Virus record (IMG/VR): IMGVR_UViG_3300031951_000847
Location: 1-30,231 of that record
Reading direction: 5' to 3' (one strand)
DNA: 30,231 bases
Source: a virus
The translations under genes were made by a program, and so were the position numbers. Shown here piece by piece: positions 24,103-29,807 of this stretch. The first letter of the stretch is position 1. Each line of letters opens with the position of its first letter. The notes beneath the pieces are model-generated. The model saw nothing but the letters and a program-made list of their open reading frames with translations. It had not been told where the DNA came from and did not search any database.

Positions 24103-24118
24103 ATTTCCCGGTGAGTCC

Positions 24119-24436
24119 ATGGGGGAAACCCCGTGGATTCCACGGGCAATTGATGCCCTTCAAACTATGCAATCCATTCAAACCAAATACCTTCCCCCCA
24201 CGGACACAAAGGGGGCACGCATTAAAGCAACCTGTGAAAGGGGAACCCGTACAATCCCGTACCCCTATGAATTGTCCGGTGATTCGGTCCATCGGGAAGC
24301 CGCCCTTCAATTGATTGAGCGATTCGTCGCCGAAGATTGGAAGGAGCGGGCCACCCCACCGTCACAGAACCCGTGGAAGCGGGCTTTTGTCACCGGTTCC
24401 CTTCCCGATGGAACTATGGCCCACGTCTTCCTTTGA
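24119..24436 (+). CDS. small conserved mobile-element protein of unknown function (105 aa)
   Basis: ATG at 24119 has GGTGAG a few bases upstream. The core reads SIQTKYLPPTDTKGARIKAT, then IPYPYELSGDSVHREAALQL and VTGSLPDGTMAHVF. The 'IxTKYLPxTxxxGaRIkA... iPYphelsGd.vH..Aa..l... G.lpdG..hVF' pattern is one I recall from short proteins on plasmids and phages. No function is known to me. It follows the DUF7227-like gene by 16 bases. A second ATG at 24167, nearer the conserved core, is a possible alternative start. Confidence 0.6.
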   Translation: MGETPWIPRAIDALQTMQSIQTKYLPPTDTKGARIKATCERGTRTIPYPYELSGDSVHREAALQLIERFVAEDWKERATPPSQNPWKRAFVTGSLPDGTMAHVFL

Positions 24437-24440
24437 ACAT

Positions 24441-24698
24441 ATGAAATCCGCTTTCAATCTCATTCAACGGGACGCATTCAAGTTTTCCGTGGGCCGTGCG
24501 ATTTTTTGCTGCCACCCAGACTGCGGGGTGATTCTAGATTATCGGCGGGCTGTGGAACTATCCGCTTGCAAGGGGGACAAGTACGTTTCGGTCAAAGTGT
24601 TCTGCGCCGATTGCGCCGACCGAGTCCGCCCGATAATTGAGGAGAAGCTTGTCCCCCTTGGAATGCGTCTCGAGGTTATCGATGGAAGGAAGCTATGA
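24441..24698 (+). CDS. small zinc-finger-like protein (85 aa)
   Basis: ATG four bases after the preceding stop gives MKSAFNLIQRDAFKFSVGRA. Cysteines at 23, 24, 28, 43, 55 and 58 are arranged CCHPDC...C...FCADC, compatible with a treble-clef or ribbon zinc fold. The C-terminus (RPIIEEKLVPLGMRLEVIDG) is a helix then strand. A longer frame start at 24315 lies inside the previous gene and was rejected. Function unknown. Confidence 0.55.
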   Translation: MKSAFNLIQRDAFKFSVGRAIFCCHPDCGVILDYRRAVELSACKGDKYVSVKVFCADCADRVRPIIEEKLVPLGMRLEVIDGRKL

Positions 24699-24826
24699 AA
24701 GTCTATTGGAAGGCATTTTACGGTCGAAGCGAGTACACGTTCCAAGGCCGCAACGCCAAGCGCGACGCGTATCGACTGGCCAAGCGGTTCGGCGGGCGCG
24801 TGGTCCGTGAGAAAGGTAAGCTGTGA
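24695..24826 (+). CDS. very small basic protein (43 aa)
   Basis: The start overlaps the previous stop (ATGA) and has AAGGA about five bases upstream. The product, MKVYWKAFYGRSEYTFQGRN then AKRDAYRLAKRFGGRVVREK, has a beta start and a strongly basic helix, which suits nucleic-acid binding. Too small for a family call. Confidence 0.5.
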   Translation: MKVYWKAFYGRSEYTFQGRNAKRDAYRLAKRFGGRVVREKGKL

Positions 24827-24912
24827 AACCCCTTCTCCGAGTCCTAGGCTACCTTGGGCTGTGCTTGCTGTTTACCCTCCTATTGATCCTCTCCGCCCTC
24901 GCGGGTAACTAA
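24823..24912 (+). CDS. tiny single-span membrane protein (29 aa)
   Basis: GTG overlaps the previous stop (GTGA) and has AAGG five bases upstream. The product, MKPLLRVLGYLGLCLLFTLL then LILSALAGN, is almost wholly hydrophobic after a basic start: one predicted membrane helix. It is the last gene before the terminator, mirroring the 36-residue membrane protein at the operon start. Confidence 0.5.
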   Translation: MKPLLRVLGYLGLCLLFTLLLILSALAGN

Positions 24913-24930
24913 CCCAAGCCAATCGTCACG

Positions 24931-24958
24931 CCCCGTAGGTTCCCCCCTACGGGGTTTT
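24931..24958 (+). terminator. intrinsic terminator of the rightward mini-operon
   Basis: CCCCGTAGG pairs exactly with CCTACGGGG (9 bp, six-base loop) and is followed by TTTT, then CCTTT. It begins 18 bases after the last stop, in the expected orientation. Confidence 0.9.
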
Positions 24959-25079
24959 CCTTTGCCCCGATAGTGTCCACCGCCCGCCCGCTTTCCTTCC
25001 TTAGTGGGCCATTCCTTCCTTCGTGTTCCCCTACTCCTTCGCCAGGTTATTTGCATAGCACTCCAAGGTAAGACATCCC

Positions 25080-25247
25080 ATGTCCCACCCCGTTACATCC
25101 CCTGCGACCCCGCCGGTATCATCCCGAAATCTGTTTCGGGATCATGCGATCTCATGGTGCGGTATTCCAGATCCTTCATATGCCATACGGAATTCGGAAT
25201 TCGGGAACCAGAATTCGGAAACCGACCCGGTTACAATGGTGCGGTAG
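25080..25247 (+). CDS. weak candidate small gene (55 aa)
   Basis: ATG at 25080 is preceded by AAGG about ten bases upstream and gives MSHPVTSPATPPVSSRNLFR, ending in DPVTMVR. It spans the hairpin and GAATTCGG repeats, which would encode RNSEFGNQNSE. No homologous pattern is recognised. It may be a chance frame across a regulatory region. Confidence 0.2.
   Translation: MSHPVTSPATPPVSSRNLFRDHAISWCGIPDPSYAIRNSEFGNQNSETDPVTMVR
25121..25142. repeat. perfect 9-bp inverted repeat with TCTG loop
   Basis: ATCCCGAAA and TTTCGGGAT flank TCTG. No T-run follows on either strand, so an operator or origin hairpin is more likely than a terminator. Confidence 0.5.
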
Positions 25248-25278
25248 ACCGTAAACCGCTTGTTGGATAGCGCAATTT

Positions 25279-26031
25279 ATGCTTTGTCGCGGCATGGGTG
25301 TGAAGAGAGTGATGGCTATTGGTTGCAGTCATGGCAACCGAGCGAACAAGGACGCGCTGGCGGCGGTTCTGTTGTTCCGGGAGCGGTTCAAGCCGGATGA
25401 GGTGATCCATCTGGGCGATGCCTATGATCTCGCCTCGCTCCGTGCTGGATCGCTGTCCAACCCTGACGATTCGGACCATGCGGACGACTATCTCGACGAC
25501 ATCCAGGAGGGAGCAAAGTTCCTAAACGAGTTGCGGCCCACAGTCTTCACGATGGGTAACCATGATGAGCGGGCCAAGAAGTACCTGAACCATCACAACG
25601 CGGTGGTGCGGGGGTTCGCGGAGGCGGTATGGGAGCGGATGCTGGCACCGATCCAGAAGCACTGCCACACATTCATCCAGTACAACGACGCTATGGACCG
25701 TTCCTTCTACAAGCTTGGTGGTTACAAGTGGGGGCATGGGATCTTGTATGGTGAGAACTTCATCCGGGACTCGGCGGAGACGTTTGGGAACTGCGTGATT
25801 GCCCATGCCCATCGAGCTGGCCAATCAACTGGGCGGACGCAATCGTCCCCTATTGGTTTCTGCGTAGGTACATTAGCGAATATCCCGTCTATGGATTACG
25901 CGAGCAAACGACGTTCAACGCTGGCATGGTCCCACGGTATTGTATTTGGAGAGTATACAATTAACAGCGCACAACTATATCTACATCAATGGCCACAAAA
26001 CGAGAAGAACTGGGTTCTGCCGAGCTTCTGA
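25279..26031 (+). CDS. metallophosphoesterase (up to 250 aa)
   Basis: The calcineurin-like phosphoesterase motifs are in order: GCSHGN (15-20), HLGDAYD (44-50), GNHDER (93-98), WGHG (151-154) and AHAHRAGQS (175-183). The first motif normally reads DxH; here the Asp position is Cys16, while His18 remains. Motifs II to V keep their metal ligands. A phage subfamily with 'GCxHG' in this place is one I recall, so the change may be natural. Substrate unknown; phosphodiesters or 2',3'-cyclic nucleotides are possible. Start options are ATG 25279, ATG 25294 and GTG 25300; none has a strong ribosome site. It overlaps the next gene by 43 bases. Confidence 0.8.
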   Translation: MLCRGMGVKRVMAIGCSHGNRANKDALAAVLLFRERFKPDEVIHLGDAYDLASLRAGSLSNPDDSDHADDYLDDIQEGAKFLNELRPTVFTMGNHDERAKKYLNHHNAVVRGFAEAVWERMLAPIQKHCHTFIQYNDAMDRSFYKLGGYKWGHGILYGENFIRDSAETFGNCVIAHAHRAGQSTGRTQSSPIGFCVGTLANIPSMDYASKRRSTLAWSHGIVFGEYTINSAQLYLHQWPQNEKNWVLPSF

Positions 26032-26264
26032 GGAAGCTGAGGCTGGCAATATCGAACCAAGCTGAAGAAGTGCCGGAGGGCTGGAAGACGGCGGCTCAAT
26101 GGTCCCAGGAGTGGAATGTGACCCATAACGCGGCGGGGATTGTTCTGGGCAAATCCACCAAGCTTGGGCTGATGGAATGCCGCAAGTTCCGAATCATGTC
26201 CCGGAGCCGTGGGGTCTATCCAACGCCCCATTACCGGTTGATCCCCAATGGCAATGGAAAATAG
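25989..26264 (+). CDS. winged-helix-like DNA-binding protein (91 aa)
   Basis: The protein starts MATKREELGSAELLRKLRLA, a charged helix, then GWKTAAQWSQEWNVTHNAAG as a probable helix-turn-helix and a C-terminal hairpin (MECRKFRIMSRSRGVYPTPH YR) as the wing. I recall this order in small early phage proteins described as winged-helix. The gene overlaps the metallophosphoesterase end by 43 bases and ends before the bidirectional terminator. A regulatory or replication role is inferred. Confidence 0.6.
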   Translation: MATKREELGSAELLRKLRLAISNQAEEVPEGWKTAAQWSQEWNVTHNAAGIVLGKSTKLGLMECRKFRIMSRSRGVYPTPHYRLIPNGNGK

Positions 26265-26397
26265 CCATTCCGCCATCCACACACCATCCAGCAATCAAAC
26301 GCGATCCTAGGGCCATTTCCGCTCCAGCAATCGCTATCCTCCATCCACCACCACAACCACCAACACGGGTACTTCGCAATCCAGTGGGAGGGTTTCG
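26265..26397. other. short non-coding stretch before terminator
   Basis: No gene is evident. It is C/A-rich and holds a 10-bp direct repeat TCCAGCAATC (26287-26296 and 26323-26332). Nothing else could be assigned. Confidence 0.35.
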
Positions 26398-26459
26398 AAA
26401 AACCGCAGCCGCAGCGGGGGGCGTCAGTCCCCCAGAGCGTCGCGGCGTTTGCGGTTTTT
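26398..26459. terminator. bidirectional intrinsic terminator with nested stems
   Basis: AAAAACCGCA (26398-26407) pairs exactly with TGCGGTTTTT (26450-26459). Inside it GCCGC pairs with GCGGC (26408-26412 and 26442-26446), and GGGGG pairs with CCCCC (26417-26421 and 26429-26433) around a seven-base loop. The A-tract on the left and T-tract on the right make it work in both directions. It ends the rightward metallophosphoesterase pair and would stop leftward transcripts from the primase block. Confidence 0.8.
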
Positions 26460-26460
26460 A

Positions 26461-26502
26461 ACTCCCTTATTAGAGGGAGTGTAAGTCTCCCTCTAAGGGA
26501 GA
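26461..26502 (+). promoter_or_regulatory. three mutually exclusive hairpins, attenuator-like
   Basis: Four segments alternate: 1 ACTCCCT (26461-26467), 2 AGGGAGT (26474-26480), 3 TCTCCCT (26486-26492), 4 AGGGAGA (26496-26502). Segments 1-2 pair (7 bp), segments 2-3 pair through TAGAGGGAG with CTCCCTCTA (9 bp), and segments 3-4 pair (7 bp). Forming the middle stem excludes the outer two. This is the classic layout of an attenuator or RNA switch. It lies about 80 bases before the next rightward gene; no U-run follows segment 4, so translational or RNA-stability control may fit better. Confidence 0.5.
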
Positions 26503-26579
26503 GTAGCAGGGGGGATGCTAACTTTGTGGGGTGGGCTGCAAAATCAACATTCCTTTACATTGACGCGGAAGCCTACACG

Positions 26580-27167
26580 ATGCATTCTGTTCTTGCTATG
26601 AGTTATCTCGACAATGGTTCCACGCTTCGGTCGATGTTCCGACTGATGCCCCCGCAACGCCACGATGCCGACCCGGACAAGTCCGAGGTACTGGCCTACA
26701 TCCGAAAGAATCTTGCCTGTGAGTTGGGTCGGGCGATCCGGGCTTTCAATTCCATGAGGAACAAGAAGTCCCAAGTCATAGTTTATGACATGGTTCATAG
26801 GCAGTGGCGTGGTTGTGACTGGGTTCCACCGGAGGATGAGGATCGGGTGTCGTTGCTCTTGAGGATGGTCAATGACCTGAAGCGTGATGTTGCGTATCTG
26901 AAGACCTCGGTGAAGAAGCATGAACGACTCATTGGCCAACTCGAAAGGAAGCGTTCGAGCAAGCGCGGTGGGGATGAGGAGCCGGAACCGGAGCCTGAAC
27001 CCGACATTGATCCCGAGGTCGTGGAGGCAGAGAAAAGGGCCTCTGAAGCCCGCAAGGCTATGCAGAAGGCCCGTGCTATAATTGAGGACGAGAAGTGGAG
27101 GGATTCTATGCTCGCCGCCCTCGCTGAGGGCGATACGGCTTCTTCTCCTTCAGTTCCGCCCCAGTGA
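26580..27167 (+). CDS. coiled-coil protein of unknown function (195 aa)
   Basis: ATG at 26580 is preceded by GGAAG eight bases upstream; a GTG at 26526 would lengthen it. The N-terminal part is mixed, with VLAYIRKNLACELGRAIRAF and VIVYDMVHRQWRGCDWVPPE. The second half is a long charged coil (VNDLKRDVAYLKTSVKKHER), an EPEPEPEPD linker and another coil (EAEKRASEARKAMQKARAII). Function not recognised. It converges on the primase-helicase gene and overlaps its 3' end by 62 bases on the opposite strand. Confidence 0.65.
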   Translation: MHSVLAMSYLDNGSTLRSMFRLMPPQRHDADPDKSEVLAYIRKNLACELGRAIRAFNSMRNKKSQVIVYDMVHRQWRGCDWVPPEDEDRVSLLLRMVNDLKRDVAYLKTSVKKHERLIGQLERKRSSKRGGDEEPEPEPEPDIDPEVVEAEKRASEARKAMQKARAIIEDEKWRDSMLAALAEGDTASSPSVPPQ

Positions 27168-28884
27168 ACGCGAATGGGTTGCACTCTTCCCACTGAATAC
27201 CGGTGGCTGAGTGCTGTACGTTGAGGATGGGGGATTCGAGTCCAAGCCTTGATCCCCGCTTGCAGAAGGCGAGCTGAAACCTTCTAGGCTTGAATTGGCC
27301 TACTTCATGGAGAACCGCTATCTCCCGCGCCCAGTTGGCGAGTTCGGACGATCCGAATCCGGCGTGGGCGAGTTCCATAGTGGTGAGTGGTTCTCCGTTC
27401 TCTTTGCGCTGAGGCTTGGAGACATGGTGCATCCAGATCCAAGCGACCTTGGTCTCGTGCAAGATGGGTTGGAGCTTGTTGCGAAGGAACACGCTTACCT
27501 CGGACTGATCACTTAGATCTCCTCCGAAGTAGGAGAACAGGGGGTCTGCCACTATGAGATCGAGCTTGGATCGGTGGATGAAGCGTCGGGCGTAGGCCAA
27601 GAACTGTTCACCGGTACGAACGGTCTCGGTGCGGAACTCTAGGTTGGCGTTGAGGTGGCGCATCTGATCTCCGGTGAGACGCATGGTATGTGTCACCCCT
27701 CGGAACGCTTCCGCGAGATCGCCCTTGTCGTTCTCTGCTTGGATGACTCCGATCTTCAATGGCTTCACCGGTTTGATGCCGAAGAAGTCGATACCGAGGC
27801 ACCACCTGATGATGATCTGCATCATCAGTGATGACTTCCCAATGCCGGTGCCACCGCTGATGATCATGCTGGAGCCGCGAGTGAGCCATCGATTACCGAT
27901 CAGGTTATCGGGATCTTTCTTTGGATCAAAGTCCATGAGGTCTTTGACCGTGACCACAGTAGCTTTGTCATCATCGGTCTCACGATCCGTGAGCCATTCT
28001 TCCCATGAGTTCGCACCCAGGTTGTTGGCCAACAGCTTCTGCTTCTGATCTCCGCGCCATGCTCCGGGTAGCCGGGAGAAGCGTGATGGATTCTTGTTCT
28101 TCGGATCGACGCCGGGGATGGACGAGTAGATGAGATCCCGGCGGGCATCCCACTCCTTGCGTGACGGTGCATCCACCCGGACCCATGCGTGGATCGACTT
28201 GCCACCGCTATCGATGAGTACGCTGATGGGCAGGCCAGAGGAGCGGAGGAGCTGTTCCTGCTCGGCCTTGGGCTTGTCATCGAACTCTACCAGGACATGG
28301 CGGTACGCGCTCACATCATTGTCCGATCCGCTGTATAGGCTGGGCCGGAAGGGATTGATGCGGACGAACACCCCATCGGTGCGGTCGCTGCGGAACAGGA
28401 TGGATTCGGGGTCATCGAAGCGGGCGATCCAATCCTCGATGGGCAGGAAAGACCCGGAGGTCATTGGCTTACCGTCCTCGACCTGCTCGCAGATGCAGAC
28501 CACTTCGGTTGGAGCGAAGGCGGACTGGAGGAAGCGTTGGAACTCCGAGGCTCCGGGGGCCGGTGGAACCGTTGGTGTAGGCCGCTTGAAGGTCACACGC
28601 GAGAGGTCCATGCCCGTGCTGGTGCTTTGGATCAAGTGGCCAGCGGGTTTGTCGTGGCTCCGGGAGGCTGCTTCACGGAGTTTGTGGGCCAGATCCTTGT
28701 CGGACCACGGTGGCTGGCAGGATAGGTTCCATTCGGACAGCAGGGTCATTGCGTCCCCGTATCCTAGCTGGAAGCCGTGTACAAGGCCCACGGCGGCGGT
28801 GTAGGTGGTTGAATGGCCGTTCTGTCCTGAGACGGCTGGCGGTACTTTGGCAAGCCAAAGAGCCGCTCGTTCGAGCGTTGTCAT
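27106..28884 (-). CDS. primase-helicase: primase-like N-terminal region plus RecA-fold helicase (592 aa)
   Basis: Residues 5-75 (LWLAKVPPAVSGQNGHSTTY to AHKLREAAS) form a helical cap seen in phage and plasmid replication proteins. Residues ~190-280 look like an archaeo-eukaryotic primase core: HVLVEFDDKP, SVLIDSGGKSIHAWVRVDAP and NPSRFSRLPGAWR. Residues ~330-560 are a RecA-like ATPase of RepA/AAA_25 type: GGTGIGKS Walker A (344-351), QAENDKGD, LIVADP Walker B (443-448) and MHHVSKP (485-491). It probably unwinds DNA and makes primers at the replication origin. No DNA polymerase lies in the window. The stop overlaps the 3' end of the coiled-coil gene on the other strand. Confidence 0.8.
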   Translation of the reverse strand: MTTLERAALWLAKVPPAVSGQNGHSTTYTAAVGLVHGFQLGYGDAMTLLSEWNLSCQPPWSDKDLAHKLREAASRSHDKPAGHLIQSTSTGMDLSRVTFKRPTPTVPPAPGASEFQRFLQSAFAPTEVVCICEQVEDGKPMTSGSFLPIEDWIARFDDPESILFRSDRTDGVFVRINPFRPSLYSGSDNDVSAYRHVLVEFDDKPKAEQEQLLRSSGLPISVLIDSGGKSIHAWVRVDAPSRKEWDARRDLIYSSIPGVDPKNKNPSRFSRLPGAWRGDQKQKLLANNLGANSWEEWLTDRETDDDKATVVTVKDLMDFDPKKDPDNLIGNRWLTRGSSMIISGGTGIGKSSLMMQIIIRWCLGIDFFGIKPVKPLKIGVIQAENDKGDLAEAFRGVTHTMRLTGDQMRHLNANLEFRTETVRTGEQFLAYARRFIHRSKLDLIVADPLFSYFGGDLSDQSEVSVFLRNKLQPILHETKVAWIWMHHVSKPQRKENGEPLTTMELAHAGFGSSELANWAREIAVLHEVGQFKPRRFQLAFCKRGSRLGLESPILNVQHSATGIQWEECNPFAFTGAELKEKKPYRPQRGRRA

Positions 28885-28918
28885 GTCGTTGATTCGTTGC
28901 TGAGTTGGACTGCGGAGG

Positions 28919-29107
28919 CTATGGCCTGCTTGTTATTACGAACTTGGAGTGGAATTCAGATTCGAGGCGAACGTATATATTGTCGCCCCGGCGATATATG
29001 ACTACTGGAGTTCGGAGTTCGGCCAGACGGTACTGAGCGCATCCGATGAATTCGACGATGATTGCTGGGTTGGTTCGGTTGACGTACCAAGTTCTTGCAT
29101 CTTCCAT
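28919..29107 (-). CDS. small protein with SH3-like barrel pattern (62 aa)
   Basis: ATG at 29105-29107 has AAGGA nine bases upstream. The product reads MEDARTWYVNRTNPAIIVEF and VVIYRRGDNIYVRLESEFHS. A 'Wxv... vVvYRrGd..yVR...EF' pattern is typical of small phage and DUF1653-like beta proteins. It overlaps the next gene's 3' end by 106 bases in another frame. Function unknown. Confidence 0.55.
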   Translation of the reverse strand: MEDARTWYVNRTNPAIIVEFIGCAQYRLAELRTPVVIYRRGDNIYVRLESEFHSKFVITSRP

Positions 29108-29301
29108 TTACGTTGTTCCTTTATTGGGTAAGCGATCCATCCGTTGGCAACTCCCCACGAGATGATCCGTGGCGCATCCTCGATGAGCTTGCGATTCTCC
29201 TCCGTGAGTATGGTTCGTTCTTCTTCGGTGATCTTGGACGGCTTCTTGTTGTTTTCCAACCGTGCTTCGTACCAAGGCTGCTCGTGTCGTGGAGTCTTCA
29301 T
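29002..29301 (-). CDS. small helical protein (99 aa), 3' end overlapping next gene
   Basis: ATG at 29299-29301 overlaps the previous stop (ATGA). Residues 1-65 look like a folded charged protein: EQPWYEARLENNKKPSKITE, then RKLIEDAPRIISWGVANGWI and AYPIKEQRKWKM. The last 35 residues (ELGTSTEPTQQSSSNSSDAL...) lie where the other frame starts and are low-complexity. Both frames may be translated. Function unknown. Confidence 0.55.
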   Translation of the reverse strand: MKTPRHEQPWYEARLENNKKPSKITEEERTILTEENRKLIEDAPRIISWGVANGWIAYPIKEQRKWKMQELGTSTEPTQQSSSNSSDALSTVWPNSELQ

Positions 29302-29543
29302 GGGTGCGATAGTTTGGCCAACATACAGTTGCAATAGTTGCCTTTGGTTGCGGCGTTACACTTTGGGTGATGCACCGGATTGGAAACGATGTGTGCTGTC
29401 AGATCCTTTGTGATGGTGACGAGTTCCAGGATGCGAGCTGACGCTTCGGCGCATAGAGCGTTGGCTGCTCCATCGACGGAGCAGATCTCGGTGGAGAGGA
29501 TGTTGAGTGCGTTGACGATGTCGTGTGTTGAGGACTTGTGCAT
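29298..29543 (-). CDS. small protein with C-terminal cysteine/histidine cluster (81 aa)
   Basis: The protein is helical at first (MHKSSTHDIVNALNILSTEI), then HHPKCNAATKGNYCNCMLAK, with His/Cys spacing suited to metal binding. Small proteins with this tail occur in early regions of many phages. It begins three bases after the upstream stop and ends in an ATGA overlap. Function unknown. Confidence 0.5.
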   Translation of the reverse strand: MHKSSTHDIVNALNILSTEICSVDGAANALCAEASARILELVTITKDLTAHIVSNPVHHPKCNAATKGNYCNCMLAKLSHP

Positions 29544-29546
29544 GGA

Positions 29547-29807
29547 TCAGATTTGTTTGTGGATGATGATTCCATTTCCCTTTGCATCGGTGAGTTCCAC
29601 TGACCGAACGTCTTCCAGTTTGGCCAGTGTCTTCAGCATCTCGATGGGGTCATGGGCTTGTGCTACGCAGGTGAGGTGGATGTCTCCATCTCCGTGGATG
29701 ACCTTGAGGTTGTCTTTGGTTCGATCCCTTAAAACGCGGATGGTCCGCCCCTCGGAGAGACGGACCACCTTGATCGATTCCACTAATGGAAACGAATGTC
29801 TGGTCAT
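29547..29807 (-). CDS. small early protein of unknown function (86 aa)
   Basis: The frame starts in an ATGA overlap with the regulator gene. The sequence SIKVVRLSEGRTIRVLRDRT then HLTCVAQAHDPIEMLKTLAK alternates strand and helix, a small alpha/beta fold. No motif was recognised. Position in the early leftward block suggests regulation or replication support. Confidence 0.5.
   Translation of the reverse strand: MTRHSFPLVESIKVVRLSEGRTIRVLRDRTKDNLKVIHGDGDIHLTCVAQAHDPIEMLKTLAKLEDVRSVELTDAKGNGIIIHKQI

Larger units (their letters stand above)
24959..25278. other. about 320-base mostly non-coding region with short repeats
   Basis: After the terminator no convincing gene is present except one weak 55-codon frame. 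Visible signals: a perfect 9-bp hairpin (25121-25142), three GAATTCGG units (25190-25197, 25197-25204, 25211-25218), an 11-bp direct repeat ATGGTGCGGTA (25154-25164 and 25236-25246), and a CGGT-AG-ACCG palindrome (25242-25251). Such clustering suggests a control region or replication origin ahead of the metallophosphoesterase gene. No promoter could be placed with confidence. Confidence 0.45.

Noticed and set aside
26265-26397. Direct repeat TCCAGCAATC as a possible array
   Set aside because: Only two copies 36 bases apart with no regular spacing; not a CRISPR or iteron array.
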